Notes: generated by a model from the sequence alone, not told the origin. Counted from the first letter of the stretch, positions 40,119 through 52,443 are shown. The stretch is DNA of 64,000 nucleotides from Affinibrenneria salicis (GCF_008710095.1 NZ_VYKJ01000019.1:11400-75399), one strand, 5' to 3'. Numbers and translations: made by a program.

Positions 40119-40874
40119 ATGCAACAGCACTTACAGGATAAAACGCCGCTGAGAGGCGACGGATTTACCTTCAGGCAGTTCTTTGTCGCGCACGATCGCT
40201 GTGCGATGAAAGTCGGCACTGACGGCGTATTGCTGGGCGCCTGGGCGCCGCTGCGCGGCGACAAAATCCTGGATATCGGCTGCGGCAGCGGGCTGATTGC
40301 CCTGATGCTGGCGCAGCGCAGCCGTAGCGAGGTGCGCATCGATGCCGTCGAGATTGACGGCGCGGCCGCGCAGCAGGCGCGCGAGAACTTGCAGGCGTCT
40401 CCGTGGGCGCAGCGTCTGCGGCTATATGAAGGGGATGTGGTCGGGTTCGCCGCCGCTACGGCGCGCCGCTATTCGCTGATTGTCAGCAATCCGCCTTATT
40501 TCCCCGCAGGGCCGGCCTGCCGCAGCGCTGAGCGCGAGCAGGCGCGCTATACCAGCAGCCTGAGCCACGCCAGCCTGTTGGAATGCGCCGCCGCGCTGTT
40601 GACGCCGGATGGGCTATTTTGTTTGGTGTTGCCGCAGGATATTGCAGGGCTGTTTTGCCAGCAGGCGTGTTCACGCGGCTGGTATGTGGCGCGCCGGCTG
40701 ACGGTGGCGGACAGGGCGTCCCGGCCGGCGCGGCGGGTACTGCTGGCTCTGGCGCGCCAGCCGGCGGCGTGTTATGAACAGCGACTGGTGATCCGCGACG
40801 ACGACGGGAGCTATTCCGCGGCGTTTCAGGCTCTGACTCACGCCTTCTATCTGTTCATGCCTTCCCCGTCCTAG
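40119..40874 (+). CDS. trmN6: tRNA1(Val) (adenine37-N6)-methyltransferase
   Basis: TrmN6 (YfiC, 251 residues) methylates N6 of A37 in tRNA-Val(UAC). The SAM-binding motif I (ILDIGCGSGLIALM) and the catalytic motif SNPPYF of N6-adenine methyltransferases are clear. It is divergent from srmB and convergent with nadB. Its substrate tRNA is encoded in three copies about 7 kb away. Confidence 0.94.
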   Translation: MQQHLQDKTPLRGDGFTFRQFFVAHDRCAMKVGTDGVLLGAWAPLRGDKILDIGCGSGLIALMLAQRSRSEVRIDAVEIDGAAAQQARENLQASPWAQRLRLYEGDVVGFAAATARRYSLIVSNPPYFPAGPACRSAEREQARYTSSLSHASLLECAAALLTPDGLFCLVLPQDIAGLFCQQACSRGWYVARRLTVADRASRPARRVLLALARQPAACYEQRLVIRDDDGSYSAAFQALTHAFYLFMPSPS

Positions 40875-40892
40875 AATACGGGACGGATTTCG

Positions 40893-42494
40893 TCAGGGCT
40901 GCAGGATGGTGCGGCGCGGATTGTCCAGCTTCTCGGGATAATCGAGCGTGTAGTGCAGACCGCGGCTCTCTTTTCTTTCCAGCGCGCAGCGCACAATCAA
41001 TTCGGCCACCTGCACCAGGTTGCGCAGCTCCAGCAGGTTGTTGGAAATGCGAAAATGCGAGTAGTACTCATCAATCTCCTGCTGCAGCATGGTGATGCGC
41101 CGCCGCGCTCGCTCCAGCCTTTTGGTGGTGCGCACGATGCCGACATAATCCCACATAAACAGGCGCAGCTCGTGCCAGTTGTGCTGAATGACCACTCGTT
41201 CGTCAGGATCGTCGACCCGGCTTTCATCCCAGGCCGGCAGATTTTTAACCGGTTTCATCAACGGCAGACGCTGCAGGATATCCTGCGCCGCCGACCAGCC
41301 GTAGACCAGGCATTCTAGCAACGAATTGGAGGCCATCCGGTTTGCGCCGTGCAGCCCGGTGTAGCTCACTTCGCCGATCGCGTATAGTCCATCCAGATCG
41401 GTCCTGCCGGCCTGGTCGACCATCACGCCGCCGCAGGTATAGTGCGCGGCGGGGACAATGGGAACCGGATCGCGGGTTAAATCAATGCCCAGCGTCAGCA
41501 GCTTCTCATAGATAGTGGGGAAATGCCGGGTAATGAATTCAGCCGGTTTATGGCTGATATCCAGGAACATACAGTCAACGCCGAGGCGCTTCATTTCATG
41601 GTCGATGGCGCGCGCCACCACATCGCGCGGCGCCAGTTCGCCGCGCGCATCGAAATCGGGCATAAAACGGCTGCCGTCGGGACGTTTTAGCCAGGCGCCT
41701 TCGCCGCGCAGCGCTTCCGTCAGCAGGTAATTGCGCGCCTGCGGGTGATAGAGGCAGGTGGGATGGAATTGGTTAAATTCGAGATTCGCCACCCGACAAC
41801 CCGCGCGCCACGCCATGGCGATGCCGTCGCCGGAGGAGATGTCCGGGTTGGTGGTGTACTGATAGACTTTCGACGTGCCGCCGGTCGCCAGCACTACCGC
41901 CCTTGCGCGGCAGGATTCCACCACCTCGCGTTCGCGGTTCCAGATGTACGCGCCGGCGATGCGCCGGGTGCCGCTCAGACCGATTTTGTCCGACGTGATC
42001 AAGTCGACCGCATTGCACCGTTCCATAATGCTGATATTCGGATGGGCGCGCGCCTGGGCGACCAGCGTGGTTTCCACGGCTTTACCCGTGGCGTCGGCGG
42101 TGTGCAGAATTCGGCGATGACTGTGCCCGCCTTCGCGGGTTAAGTGATAGCGGGACTCGCCTTCCGAGCTGGTTTCTGTGTCGAACAATACGCCCTGATC
42201 GATCAGCCACTGCACGCAGCTGCGGGCGTTGCTGGCGATGAACTCCACCGTTTCTCGTTCACACAGCCCGTCGCCGGCGATCAGCGTATCTTCGACGTGT
42301 GACGCGATGCTGTCGGTTTCATCAAATACGGCGGCGATGCCGCCCTGAGCGTAAAACGTGGCGCCCTCATTGAGCGGCCCCTTGCTTAATACGATCACGT
42401 TGCATTGGGGCGCGAGACGCAGCGCCAGCGACAGGCCGGCGGCGCCGCTGCCGACAATTAATACATCGCAGGAATAATCTGAAGTCGTTTTCAT
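40893..42494 (-). CDS. nadB: L-aspartate oxidase
   Basis: NadB (533 residues) oxidises L-aspartate to iminoaspartate with FAD, the first step of de novo NAD synthesis. The FAD-binding loop ([13 protein letters not shown]), [13 protein letters not shown] of the active site and the FAD-contact [15 protein letters not shown] are visible. The frame is open 15 codons upstream; the family start lies at MKTTSDYS. It is divergent from rpoE, as in E. coli. nadA and nadC are not in the window. Confidence 0.97.
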   Translation of the reverse strand: MKTTSDYSCDVLIVGSGAAGLSLALRLAPQCNVIVLSKGPLNEGATFYAQGGIAAVFDETDSIASHVEDTLIAGDGLCERETVEFIASNARSCVQWLIDQGVLFDTETSSEGESRYHLTREGGHSHRRILHTADATGKAVETTLVAQARAHPNISIMERCNAVDLITSDKIGLSGTRRIAGAYIWNREREVVESCRARAVVLATGGTSKVYQYTTNPDISSGDGIAMAWRAGCRVANLEFNQFHPTCLYHPQARNYLLTEALRGEGAWLKRPDGSRFMPDFDARGELAPRDVVARAIDHEMKRLGVDCMFLDISHKPAEFITRHFPTIYEKLLTLGIDLTRDPVPIVPAAHYTCGGVMVDQAGRTDLDGLYAIGEVSYTGLHGANRMASNSLLECLVYGWSAAQDILQRLPLMKPVKNLPAWDESRVDDPDERVVIQHNWHELRLFMWDYVGIVRTTKRLERARRRITMLQQEIDEYYSHFRISNNLLELRNLVQVAELIVRCALERKESRGLHYTLDYPEKLDNPRRTILQP

Positions 42495-42957
42495 CGGTTT
42501 ATGTTTTGTGAATGAAAAACAATAATCCGATACTAGCACCGTAAAAGCCCATAACGCACCATTTTTTGTACAAAATGTTTAGTAAATTAAACTTTGTCGC
42601 AAAAAAATAGTGTATGCCGCGCTCTGGTGCGAAAATATGTGATTTAGCGTATGATTCCGCCCCGGGCGTAGCGAAAGTACAAAGCTGGCGTGCGCTATCA
42701 TTATGAGGCTATAGCCTGACATACTACGCCAGTCTCCCGCGGACGAACGGAATTTCCGTATGCGGCGGCAATTCGTGACGCGGGCGGCGTTTAACCCGGC
42801 TGCCTGAACCCCGCTGCGTATGCAACAAAAGCCCGTTGTGGCCGGAACTTTATGAGAAAAATAAAATCAAAGCTGGTGCTTGCTCGGTCTATGGCATGAT
42901 AGCTGGCAATACTATTTTTTTACGCATGGATACAGGCTTGGGGAGATATTACCTCGG
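42495..42957. other. nadB-rpoE divergent regulatory region
   Basis: This 463-base gap contains the sigma-E promoter of rpoE at 42844-42871, an overlapping leader ORF, and the undefined nadB promoter. No larger gene was found in it. Confidence 0.55.
42844..42871 (+). promoter_or_regulatory. Autoregulatory sigma-E promoter of rpoE
   Basis: GGAACTT (42844-42850), exactly 16 bases, TCAAA (42867-42871): a perfect match to the sigma-E consensus. Transcription should begin near 42878, about 80 bases before rpoE, so sigma-E would drive its own operon as in E. coli. Confidence 0.88.
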
Positions 42958-42961
42958 ATGA
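42896..42961 (+). CDS. Possible rpoE leader peptide (RseD-like)
   Basis: A reading frame ends with TGA at 42959-42961, overlapping the rpoE ATG as ATGA. From ATG 42896 it would give a 21-residue peptide ending RYYLG; a second ATG at 42926 gives 11 residues, and the frame is open further upstream (TTG at 42836). In E. coli a leader ORF (ORF51, named rseD) overlaps rpoE in the same way and couples its translation. No clear ribosome site precedes either ATG here. The arrangement is conserved; the exact start is uncertain. Confidence 0.35.
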   Translation: MIAGNTIFLRMDTGLGRYYLG

Positions 42962-43533
42962 GCGAGCAGTTAACGGATCAGGTATTGGTTGAACGGGTCC
43001 AGAAAGGCGATCAAAAGTCGTTTAACTTACTGGTCGTTCGTTACCAGCACAAAGTGGCGAGCCTGGTGTCCCGCTATGTTCCGCAGGGGGACGTGCCTGA
43101 CGTGGTGCAGGAGTCGTTCATTAAGGCCTACCGCGCGCTGGAGTCGTTCCGCGGCGAAAGTGCGTTCTACACATGGCTTTACCGTATAGCGGTCAATACG
43201 GCAAAAAATTATCTGGTTGCACAGGGGCGGCGCCCGCCCGCCAGCGATGTCGATGCCAACGACGCGGAAAATTACGAAAATGCCGGCGCCCTGAAAGAAA
43301 TTTCGAACCCTGAGAATTTAATGTTGTCAGATGAGTTACGACGGATAGTTTTCCGCACTATTGAGTCGTTGCCGGAGGATTTGCGGCTGGCGATTACACT
43401 GCGTGAGCTGGATGGCCTGAGCTATGAAGAGATAGCGGCCATTATGGATTGTCCGGTCGGCACCGTTCGTTCACGTATTTTTCGTGCGCGGGAAGCTATT
43501 GATAATAAAGTTCAGCCTCTCATTCAGCGCTAG
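42958..43533 (+). CDS. rpoE: RNA polymerase sigma-E factor
   Basis: RpoE (191 residues, identical length to E. coli) directs the envelope-stress response. It is an ECF sigma with region 2 (DVVQESFIKAYRALESFRG) and region 4 helix-turn-helix (LSYEEIAAIMDCPVGTVRSRIFRARE). The frame is open upstream, but MSEQLTDQ is the known start. The purine-rich GGGGAG lies 13 bases away, rather far, which fits coupling to the overlapping leader frame. It heads rpoE-rseA-rseB-rseC. Confidence 0.98.
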   Translation: MSEQLTDQVLVERVQKGDQKSFNLLVVRYQHKVASLVSRYVPQGDVPDVVQESFIKAYRALESFRGESAFYTWLYRIAVNTAKNYLVAQGRRPPASDVDANDAENYENAGALKEISNPENLMLSDELRRIVFRTIESLPEDLRLAITLRELDGLSYEEIAAIMDCPVGTVRSRIFRAREAIDNKVQPLIQR

Positions 43534-43581
43534 CTTTTTAGCGCTGACTCAGGTGGATATTGACAGGTAAGGGTATCGGAT

Positions 43582-44247
43582 ATGCAGAAAGAGAAACTTT
43601 CCGCTTTGATGGATGGCGAGACCGTTGATAGCGAACTGCTGAATACGTTGTCGAGTGATGATGATCTGCAGCAGAGCTGGCAGCGTTATCATTTAATTCG
43701 CGACACGTTGCGTGGTGATATTGGTAATACGGTTGTTCACCTTGATATCGCTGCGCAGGTTGCCGCTGCTATCGAAAAAGAGCCGGTCAGACTGGTTCCG
43801 CTGGCCGTGCCGGAATCCCAGCCGGCTCCGGCCTCATGGAGCAAACTTCCGTTTTGGAACAAAGTTCGTCCGTGGGCCAGTCAGATTACCCAGATCGGCG
43901 TGGCCGCCTGCGTCTCAATGGCGGTGATTGTCGGGGTGCAGAATTACAACCATCCGGGCGGCAATAATAATGCGCCGGATGGCCAAAGCGAGCTGGCGCC
44001 GGTGTTCAACTCGCTGCCGGTGATGGGCTCCGCTTCTCCGGTTAGTCTGGGCGTGCCGTCGGATAATCTTTCTCACAGCGGTCGTCAACAGGTTCAGGCC
44101 CAGCGTGAACGCATCAATGCGATTTTGCAGGACTATGAATTACAGCGCCGTTTACACGTTGAACCACTACAGGCCGATCAGCATGAAACCCAGCAGGCTG
44201 CGGTTCAGGTTCCCGGCACTCAGTCATTAGGAATGCAACCGCAGTAA
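43582..44247 (+). CDS. rseA: Anti-sigma-E factor RseA
   Basis: RseA (221 residues) holds sigma-E at the inner membrane. The N-terminal cytoplasmic domain (KEKLSALMDGETVDSELL) binds the sigma factor, one membrane helix (ITQIGVAACVSMAVIVGV, about residues 96-115) follows, and the periplasmic part binds RseB and is cut by DegS. The last base of its TAA is the first base of the rseB ATG. Confidence 0.96.
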   Translation: MQKEKLSALMDGETVDSELLNTLSSDDDLQQSWQRYHLIRDTLRGDIGNTVVHLDIAAQVAAAIEKEPVRLVPLAVPESQPAPASWSKLPFWNKVRPWASQITQIGVAACVSMAVIVGVQNYNHPGGNNNAPDGQSELAPVFNSLPVMGSASPVSLGVPSDNLSHSGRQQVQAQRERINAILQDYELQRRLHVEPLQADQHETQQAAVQVPGTQSLGMQPQ

Positions 44248-45206
44248 TGAAGCGTTTTTGGTTTGCCACTTGTTTGCTGGCAGGCAGCCTGTTCTACTCA
44301 GCCCTCGCCCCGGCCCAGACGGATACCGGGGCGTTGTTGCAGAAAATGAACAGCGCCAGCCGCGCATTGAGCTACGAACTTTATTTCGTCAACGTCAGCA
44401 ATCAGGGGATCGAATCCCTGCGCTATCGCCACACGCTGTTTAACCGGCATTCGCTGGCGCAATTGGTGCAACTGGACGGGCCGCGGCGCGAGATCGTCCA
44501 GCGCGGCAACAGCATTAGCTATTTTGACACCGGAATGGAGCCTTTTTCGCTGCCGGGCGATCATATTGTTGACGCTTTGCCGGCTCTGGCTTACGCCGAT
44601 TTCAACTACCTGGCCAACTACTATAATTTCATCCCTGTCGCCCGATCGCGCATTGCCGATCGGCTGTGCGATGTAATTCGCATCGTGCCGCGCGATGGCT
44701 CGCGCTATAGCTATGTGGTGTGGCTGGACGCCGAGTCCGGTCTGCCGCTGCGCGCTGATTTACAGGGGCGTGAAGGGGAGGTGCTCGAACAGTATCGGGC
44801 CATTTCCTTAACTATTGACCAGGATATTCAGACGGCGATGAAATCGCTGGAAACGGCCAACCTGCCGCCGTTGCTGACTACGCCTCGACCGGAACAAACC
44901 CGCTTTAACTGGACGCCGCAGTGGCTGCCCGGCGGCGTGAAGGAAGTCTCGTCCGGGCGTCGTTCGCTGCCGGAGATCAATCTCGCTATTGAATCGCGTA
45001 TGTACAGCGATGGTTTGTTCAGTTTCTCGATTAATATCAATCCCACGGGCGACCAGCCGATAGAGCAGCAGTATCTGCGTACCAGCGGACGGCGTATGGT
45101 GCATACCGAAGTGCGCGATAATCGTGAAATCACCATCGTCGGGGAACTGCCGCCGATCACCGCTAAGCGTATTGCGGATAATATCGTCTTCGGAGAGGCG
45201 AAGTGA
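44247..45206 (+). CDS. rseB: Sigma-E regulatory protein RseB
   Basis: RseB (319 residues) is a periplasmic sensor that binds the RseA periplasmic domain and releases it on sensing lipopolysaccharide. A Sec signal peptide ends near APAQ. The mature protein has the lipid-binding large domain and a smaller C-terminal domain. Overlaps with rseA (1 base) and rseC (4 bases) show tight coupling. Confidence 0.95.
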   Translation: MKRFWFATCLLAGSLFYSALAPAQTDTGALLQKMNSASRALSYELYFVNVSNQGIESLRYRHTLFNRHSLAQLVQLDGPRREIVQRGNSISYFDTGMEPFSLPGDHIVDALPALAYADFNYLANYYNFIPVARSRIADRLCDVIRIVPRDGSRYSYVVWLDAESGLPLRADLQGREGEVLEQYRAISLTIDQDIQTAMKSLETANLPPLLTTPRPEQTRFNWTPQWLPGGVKEVSSGRRSLPEINLAIESRMYSDGLFSFSININPTGDQPIEQQYLRTSGRRMVHTEVRDNREITIVGELPPITAKRIADNIVFGEAK

Positions 45207-45682
45207 TCAAGGAATGGGCCACGGTCGTCGCCTGGCAACAGGGCGTCGCGACGCTGCGCTGTGAGCCGCGTTCCGGCTGCGGCAGCTGCCAGTCGCGCTC
45301 AGGCTGCGGCGCGCGGGCGCTCAGCGAGCCGGGCGATCTCGCCCCTGCGTCGCTGTTCCAGATTCCTTATGCCCGCCCGCTCAGCGTAGGGCAGCGAGTG
45401 GAACTGGGCATCGGCGAAGGCAGCCTGCTGCGTTCCGCGCTGCTGATTTATATGACGCCGCTGGCCGGTTTGCTGAGCGGCGCCGCGCTGATGCAGGCGC
45501 TGAGCGGCAGCGAAATAATGGCGGTGTGCGGCGCATTCGCCGGCGGCGCGCTGGGTTTTATGCTCGCCAGGCTGCAAGCCGGGAAGATGGAGCAAAACAG
45601 CGACTATCAGCCGACTATTCTGCAGGTGGCGCTGCCTGACGCGCAATTGCGCGTCCAGACCGCGAGCGAACAGCGGGGTTAA
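45203..45682 (+). CDS. rseC: SoxR-reducing system protein RseC
   Basis: RseC (159 residues, as in E. coli) is an inner-membrane protein linked to reduction of SoxR and to thiamine synthesis; its action on sigma-E is weak. The N-terminal cysteine cluster (CEPRSGCGSCQSRSGCG) and two membrane helices around residues 75-120 are visible. It starts with GTG inside the rseB stop (GTGA). Confidence 0.95.
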   Translation: MIKEWATVVAWQQGVATLRCEPRSGCGSCQSRSGCGARALSEPGDLAPASLFQIPYARPLSVGQRVELGIGEGSLLRSALLIYMTPLAGLLSGAALMQALSGSEIMAVCGAFAGGALGFMLARLQAGKMEQNSDYQPTILQVALPDAQLRVQTASEQRG

Positions 45683-45939
45683 TCTTTAACCTGTCGCACG
45701 TTATTTCCTTTTATTTGTCCCCCTTCCGGCCGGCTTAATATCTTCTTTCATCTTGCTGCGCGTGCTTTCTGAATAAAACGGTCATAATCGTGGGTAATGC
45801 GCCGCACATGACTAGGTTTTCAACCTTGCGCCATGTAGAATGCAGCGGTTCCGGTGAAAGACATTCTCTGTCATTTTCACTTCATGTGCGTGCCCATCGG
45901 CAACAGTGTCTGAACAGCAGGGTAGAAAAATACTTTAGA

Positions 45940-47739
45940 ATGAAGAATATAAGAAACTTTTCCATTATTGCTCACATCGACCACGGTAAGTCGACGTTGT
46001 CCGATCGTATTATTCAAATCTGCGGTGGCCTGACCGAGCGGGAGATGGCCGCGCAGGTTCTTGATTCGATGGATCTGGAACGTGAACGCGGCATAACCAT
46101 TAAAGCGCAGAGCGTCACGCTGGACTACAAAGCACTGGATGGCGAAACCTATCAGCTGAATTTCATCGACACGCCGGGACACGTAGACTTTTCGTACGAG
46201 GTATCCCGCTCGCTGGCCGCCTGTGAAGGGGCGCTGCTGGTGGTGGACGCCGGGCAGGGCGTTGAAGCGCAGACGCTGGCGAACTGTTATACCGCGATTG
46301 AAATGGATCTGGAAGTGGTTCCGGTTCTGAACAAAATTGACCTGCCGGCGGCCGACCCCGATCGCGTCGCGCAGGAAATAGAGGATATTGTCGGCATAGA
46401 CGCCGCCGACGCGGTGCGCTGCTCGGCCAAGACCGGCGTAGGCGTGCCCGAAGTGCTGGAACGGCTGGTGCGCGATATTCCGCCGCCGGTCGGCGAGCCA
46501 GGCGAGCCGCTGCAGGCGTTGATCATCGACTCCTGGTTTGATAATTACCTGGGCGTAGTCTCGCTGGTGCGGATTAAAAACGGCAGCCTGCGCAAGGGCG
46601 ATAAGGTCAAGGTGATGAGCACCGGTCAGGTGTATAACGCCGATCGTCTCGGCATCTTTACGCCGAAGCAGGTCGACCGTGACGTGCTGAACTGCGGCGA
46701 AGTCGGCTGGCTGGTGTGCGCCATCAAAGATATTCTCGGCGCGCCGGTCGGCGATACGCTGACGTTATCCCGTCAGCCCGCCGAAAAGGCCTTACCGGGC
46801 TTTAAAAAAGTTAAACCGCAGGTCTATGCCGGTCTGTTCCCGGTCAGCTCCGATGATTACGAATCCTTCCGCGATGCGTTGGGTAAACTGAGCCTGAACG
46901 ACGCCTCGCTGTTTTATGAACCGGAAAGCTCCACCGCGCTTGGCTTCGGCTTCCGCTGCGGTTTCCTTGGTCTGCTGCATATGGAGATCATTCAGGAACG
47001 TCTGGAGCGCGAATACGATCTCGATCTGATCACCACCGCTCCCACCGTGGTGTACCAGGTTGAAACCACCGGCGGGGACGTCGTTCATGTGGACAGTCCG
47101 TCCAAACTGCCGCCGCTGAATAATATCGCCGAACTGCGCGAGCCGATTGCGGAATGCCATATGCTGCTGCCGCAGGAATATTTGGGCAATGTGATTACCC
47201 TGTGTGTGGAAAAACGCGGCATCCAGACTAACATGGTTTATCACGGCAACCAGGTTGCGCTGACCTATGACATCCCGATGGCGGAAGTGGTGCTGGACTT
47301 CTTCGATCGCCTGAAGTCCACTTCACGCGGCTACGCTTCGCTGGACTACAATTTCAAATGTTTCCAGGCCTCCGATATGGTGCGCGTCGACGTATTGATC
47401 AACGGCGAGCGTGTGGACGCGCTGGCGCTGATTACCCACCGCGACAATTCGCAGTACCGCGGGCGTGAACTGGTGGAGAAGATGAAAGATCTGATCCCGC
47501 GCCAGCAGTTTGATATCGCGATTCAGGCCGCCATCGGCAACCACATCATCGCGCGTTCAACCGTCAAACAGCTGCGTAAGAACGTGCTGGCGAAATGTTA
47601 CGGCGGCGACGTGAGCCGTAAGAAGAAACTGCTGCAGAAGCAAAAAGAAGGTAAGAAACGTATGAAGCAGGTCGGTAACGTGGAGCTGCCTCAGGAAGCG
47701 TTCCTGGCCATTTTACACGTAGGAAAAGACAGTAAATAA
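45940..47739 (+). CDS. lepA: Elongation factor 4 (LepA)
   Basis: LepA (599 residues, identical length to E. coli) is a translational GTPase that acts on ribosomes in initiation, biogenesis or back-translocation. G1 (AHIDHGKST), G3 (DTPGHVDFS) and G4 (NKID) motifs are intact, and the unique basic C-terminal domain ends [17 protein letters not shown]. The frame is open 50 codons upstream, without family similarity. It is followed by lepB after 19 bases. Confidence 0.98.
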   Translation: MKNIRNFSIIAHIDHGKSTLSDRIIQICGGLTEREMAAQVLDSMDLERERGITIKAQSVTLDYKALDGETYQLNFIDTPGHVDFSYEVSRSLAACEGALLVVDAGQGVEAQTLANCYTAIEMDLEVVPVLNKIDLPAADPDRVAQEIEDIVGIDAADAVRCSAKTGVGVPEVLERLVRDIPPPVGEPGEPLQALIIDSWFDNYLGVVSLVRIKNGSLRKGDKVKVMSTGQVYNADRLGIFTPKQVDRDVLNCGEVGWLVCAIKDILGAPVGDTLTLSRQPAEKALPGFKKVKPQVYAGLFPVSSDDYESFRDALGKLSLNDASLFYEPESSTALGFGFRCGFLGLLHMEIIQERLEREYDLDLITTAPTVVYQVETTGGDVVHVDSPSKLPPLNNIAELREPIAECHMLLPQEYLGNVITLCVEKRGIQTNMVYHGNQVALTYDIPMAEVVLDFFDRLKSTSRGYASLDYNFKCFQASDMVRVDVLINGERVDALALITHRDNSQYRGRELVEKMKDLIPRQQFDIAIQAAIGNHIIARSTVKQLRKNVLAKCYGGDVSRKKKLLQKQKEGKKRMKQVGNVELPQEAFLAILHVGKDSK

Positions 47740-47758
47740 TCCATCCTGAGGAGCTGGC

Positions 47759-48727
47759 ATGGCCAATATGTTTGCCCTGATTCTGGCACTGGCGACGCTG
47801 ATTACCGGCATCGTGTGGTGTTTCGAACGTTTTAAATGGGCTCCCGCTCGCCAGGCAAAAATGGCGGCGTTAAGTGAATCGGCCGGCGTAGGGGATAACA
47901 CGCCGGTTAAAACGGTGAAACAGCCGGGCTGGGTGGAAACCTGCGCGTCGGTGTTCCCGGTGCTGGCACTGGTTTTCATCGTGCGGTCGTTTGTTTATGA
48001 ACCCTTTCAGATCCCGTCGGGTTCCATGATGCCGACGCTGCTGATCGGCGATTTTATCCTGGTGGAAAAATACGCCTACGGGATTAAAGACCCTATCACG
48101 CAGACCACGCTGATTGAGACCGGCCGCCCTAAACGCGGCGACATCGCGGTGTTCAAATATCCGCTGGATACCAAAGTGGACTATATTAAGCGGGTCGTTG
48201 GGTTGCCGGGAGACCGGATCAGCTATGATCCGATCGCCAAACAGGTGACGGTGCAGCCGGCCTGCAGCGGCGAGCAGTCGTGCGATAAAGCGCTGGCGGT
48301 AACCTACAGCGATAGGCAGGCGAGCGATTTTGTCCAGACTTTCAGCCGCGCCGGCCAGGGCGAGGCCAGCAGCGGTTTTTATCAGTTGCCGGCCGGCGAG
48401 CAGATGGATAACGGTATCCGTCTGGCCGGCAGAAAAGAGCAACTGGGCAGCGTAACGCACAATATTCTGGTGGTGCCCGGTCTGCAGGATCAGGCCGGCA
48501 TGTATTACAAACAGCCCAGTCAGCCGCTGGCCGTTTGGGTTGTTCCCCCTGGCCATTATTTTATGATGGGCGACAACCGGGATAATAGCGCGGATAGCCG
48601 TTATTGGGGTTTTGTGCCGGAGAAAAATCTGGTGGGCAAAGCCACGGCCATTTGGATGAGTTTTGAAAAACAGGAAGGCCAGTGGCCGACCGGCGTTCGT
48701 CTGAGCCGTATCGGCGCTATTCACTAA
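47759..48727 (+). CDS. lepB: Signal peptidase I
   Basis: LepB (322 residues) removes Sec and Tat signal peptides on the periplasmic face of the inner membrane. Two N-terminal membrane helices (about residues 4-22 and 62-78) precede the catalytic Ser89 (QIPSGSMMPTL) and Lys144 (DYIKRVVGLPGD). The box near the end, GDNRDNSADSRYWG, is typical. GAGGAG lies just before the ATG. Confidence 0.97.
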   Translation: MANMFALILALATLITGIVWCFERFKWAPARQAKMAALSESAGVGDNTPVKTVKQPGWVETCASVFPVLALVFIVRSFVYEPFQIPSGSMMPTLLIGDFILVEKYAYGIKDPITQTTLIETGRPKRGDIAVFKYPLDTKVDYIKRVVGLPGDRISYDPIAKQVTVQPACSGEQSCDKALAVTYSDRQASDFVQTFSRAGQGEASSGFYQLPAGEQMDNGIRLAGRKEQLGSVTHNILVVPGLQDQAGMYYKQPSQPLAVWVVPPGHYFMMGDNRDNSADSRYWGFVPEKNLVGKATAIWMSFEKQEGQWPTGVRLSRIGAIH

Positions 48728-48788
48728 CGGCGAGCATAAACCCGCAGCATTCTCCGGCGGGCCGTTGTAGAATAGAGAGAAGTGAACT

Positions 48789-48808
48789 CAGGCTCCGGTC
48801 GGGGCCTG
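48789..48808 (+). promoter_or_regulatory. Hairpin in the rnc leader
   Basis: CAGGCTCC pairs with GGGGCCTG over eight base pairs (one G-U) with a GGTC loop, about 90 bases before rnc. In E. coli the rnc transcript leader carries a stem that RNase III cuts to limit its own synthesis. This hairpin may be part of such a site, or a weak lepB terminator. Confidence 0.35.
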
Positions 48809-48897
48809 TGCAAACGAAACAGTTTTGGCTCGGTTTTTAGCAGAACAGGGCTGTTCCGTATGCTGCTGTTTTTGACGCATTGTTGATCTATTGGTAA

Positions 48898-50483
<1,586 letters not shown>

Positions 50484-50495
50484 CGGAAGACGCCG

Positions 50496-51221
50496 ATGGA
50501 AGGCTGGCAGCGGGCATTTGTCTTACATGGGCGTCCTTACAGCGAAACCAGCCTGCTGGTGGATTTGTTCAGCGAAAGCGACGGGCGGGTGAGGGTGCTG
50601 GCGAAAGGCGCCCGCGCCAGGCGTTCCAGTCTGAAAGGCTGTTTGCAACCGTTCACCCCGCTGCTGGTGCGCTGGAGCGGGCGCGGCGAAGTGAAAACGC
50701 TGCGCAATGCCGAACCGGTGTCGCTGGCGCTGCCGCTGACCGGCACCATGCTCTATTGCGGCCTGTATATCAATGAGCTGCTCTCGCGCGTGCTGGAGCA
50801 CGAAACCAACTACTCCGCGTTATTCTTTGATTATCTGCATTGTCTGCAACAGCTTGCCGCGTTGAATAGCGCCCCTGAACCCGCTCTGCGTTGCTTTGAG
50901 CTGGCGCTGCTCGGTTATCTGGGCTACGGCGTGGATTTCCTGCACTGCGCGGGGAGCGGCGAGCCGGTGGCGGATACCATGACCTATCGTTATCGCGAAG
51001 AAAAGGGTTTTATCGCCAGTCTGATCGTGGATAACAGCAGCTTTACCGGACGCCAGCTGCGCGCGCTGGACGCGCGGGAATTTCCCGACGCGGATACCCT
51101 GCGCGCCGCGCGACGTTTTACCCGCATGGCGCTTAAACCCTGGCTGGGCGGCAGGCCGCTGAAAAGCCGTGAATTATTCCGCCAGTTTGTGCCGAAAACG
51201 CCGTCGGGCGGCGCCGAATAG
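50496..51221 (+). CDS. recO: DNA repair protein RecO
   Basis: RecO (241 residues, E. coli 242) loads RecA on SSB-coated single strands together with RecR. The N-terminal OB fold ([19 protein letters not shown]) and helical C-terminal domain are conserved. As in other enteric RecO proteins, the four-cysteine zinc motif found in many other bacteria is not complete. It follows era after 12 bases. Confidence 0.96.
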   Translation: MEGWQRAFVLHGRPYSETSLLVDLFSESDGRVRVLAKGARARRSSLKGCLQPFTPLLVRWSGRGEVKTLRNAEPVSLALPLTGTMLYCGLYINELLSRVLEHETNYSALFFDYLHCLQQLAALNSAPEPALRCFELALLGYLGYGVDFLHCAGSGEPVADTMTYRYREEKGFIASLIVDNSSFTGRQLRALDAREFPDADTLRAARRFTRMALKPWLGGRPLKSRELFRQFVPKTPSGGAE

Positions 51222-51296
51222 GCGGCAGAACATACCTGTGCCGGATGCGCCGGTATAAACTGCCATCAGTAAATACCATTTTATTAAGGATGTATC

Positions 51297-52028
51297 ATGG
51301 CTGAATTGTTGCTGGGCGTTAATATCGATCATATTGCGACGTTGCGAAATGCGCGCGGAACGGCCTGGCCCGATCCGGTACAGGCGGCGTTCGTGGCGGA
51401 GCAGGCCGGCGCCGATGGCATTACCGTGCATCTGCGCGAAGATCGGCGCCATATTACCGATCGCGACGTGCGTATCCTGCGTCAAACTATTCAGACCCGT
51501 ATGAATCTGGAAATGGCGGTTACCGATGAAATGCTGGATATCGCCTGCGAGCTTAAACCGCATTTCTGCTGTCTGGTGCCGGAAAAACGCCAGGAAGTGA
51601 CCACGGAAGGGGGGCTGGATGTGGCCGGGCAGCAGGACAAGATCAGCCGTGCGGTGGCGCGTTTAACCGAGGCTGGTATTGTTGTTTCGTTGTTTATCGA
51701 CGCCGACCGTCAGCAGATCGATGCCGCGGCGGACAGCGGCGCGCCTTTTATTGAGATTCATACCGGCGCCTACGCCGATGCGTCCGACGCCGCCGCGCAG
51801 CAGCATGAATTCGAGCGCATTCGTCAGGGCGCGCAGTACGCGGTCTCGCGCGGACTGAAGGTCAATGCCGGTCACGGACTGACCTACCATAACGTTCAGG
51901 CGGTGGCGGCCTTGCCGGAAATACACGAGCTTAATATCGGCCATTCGATTATTGGTCAGGCGGTTATCGGCGGCCTGGCGCCGGCGGTCGCCGATATGAA
52001 GACCCTGATGCGGGAAGCCCGGCGCTGA
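51297..52028 (+). CDS. pdxJ: Pyridoxine 5'-phosphate synthase
   Basis: PdxJ (243 residues) closes the ring of pyridoxine 5'-phosphate from 1-deoxyxylulose 5-phosphate and 3-amino-2-oxopropyl phosphate. [23 protein letters not shown] and [10 protein letters not shown] are the active-site blocks. The last base of its TGA is the first base of the acpS ATG. Confidence 0.97.
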   Translation: MAELLLGVNIDHIATLRNARGTAWPDPVQAAFVAEQAGADGITVHLREDRRHITDRDVRILRQTIQTRMNLEMAVTDEMLDIACELKPHFCCLVPEKRQEVTTEGGLDVAGQQDKISRAVARLTEAGIVVSLFIDADRQQIDAAADSGAPFIEIHTGAYADASDAAAQQHEFERIRQGAQYAVSRGLKVNAGHGLTYHNVQAVAALPEIHELNIGHSIIGQAVIGGLAPAVADMKTLMREARR

Positions 52029-52408
52029 TGGCGATTCTCGGACTGGGTACGGATATCGTCGAAATCGGCCGCATCGAAGAGATCATCGCGCGTTCGGGCG
52101 AGCGGCTGGCGCGTCGGGTGCTCAGCGAGCAGGAGTGGCGACAGTATCAGCAGCATACTCAGCCCGCCCGCTTCCTCGCCAAACGTTTCGCCGCTAAAGA
52201 GGCGGCGGCTAAGGCGCTGGGGTGCGGTATTCGCAATGGGTTGGCTTTCGCCCAGTTCGAAGTTTTCAATGACGAGCTGGGAAAACCCGGGCTGCGTTTC
52301 TTTGCCCAGGCGAACGAGCTGGCCCGGCGGATGGGCGTGACGACGGTGCATCTTACGCTGGCCGATGAACGTCGTTATGCGTGCGCGACCGTGATTATCG
52401 AAGGGTGA
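52028..52408 (+). CDS. acpS: Holo-[acyl-carrier-protein] synthase
   Basis: AcpS (126 residues) transfers phosphopantetheine from CoA to acyl carrier protein. The magnesium-binding Asp ([12 protein letters not shown]) and Glu ([13 protein letters not shown]) motifs are intact. It is coupled to pdxJ by a one-base overlap. Because it uses CoA, it is downstream of the panB-panC pathway in the same window. Confidence 0.97.
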   Translation: MAILGLGTDIVEIGRIEEIIARSGERLARRVLSEQEWRQYQQHTQPARFLAKRFAAKEAAAKALGCGIRNGLAFAQFEVFNDELGKPGLRFFAQANELARRMGVTTVHLTLADERRYACATVIIEG

Positions 52409-52413
52409 TTTTA

Positions 52414-52443
52414 GGCGGCGTTACCGCGGGGGCGCCGTCTTTC
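52414..52443 (+). terminator. Putative terminator of the rnc-acpS operon
   Basis: GGCGGCG (52414-52420) pairs with CGCCGTC (52433-52439, one G-U) and is followed by a short T-rich tail, six bases after the acpS stop. Confidence 0.5.
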
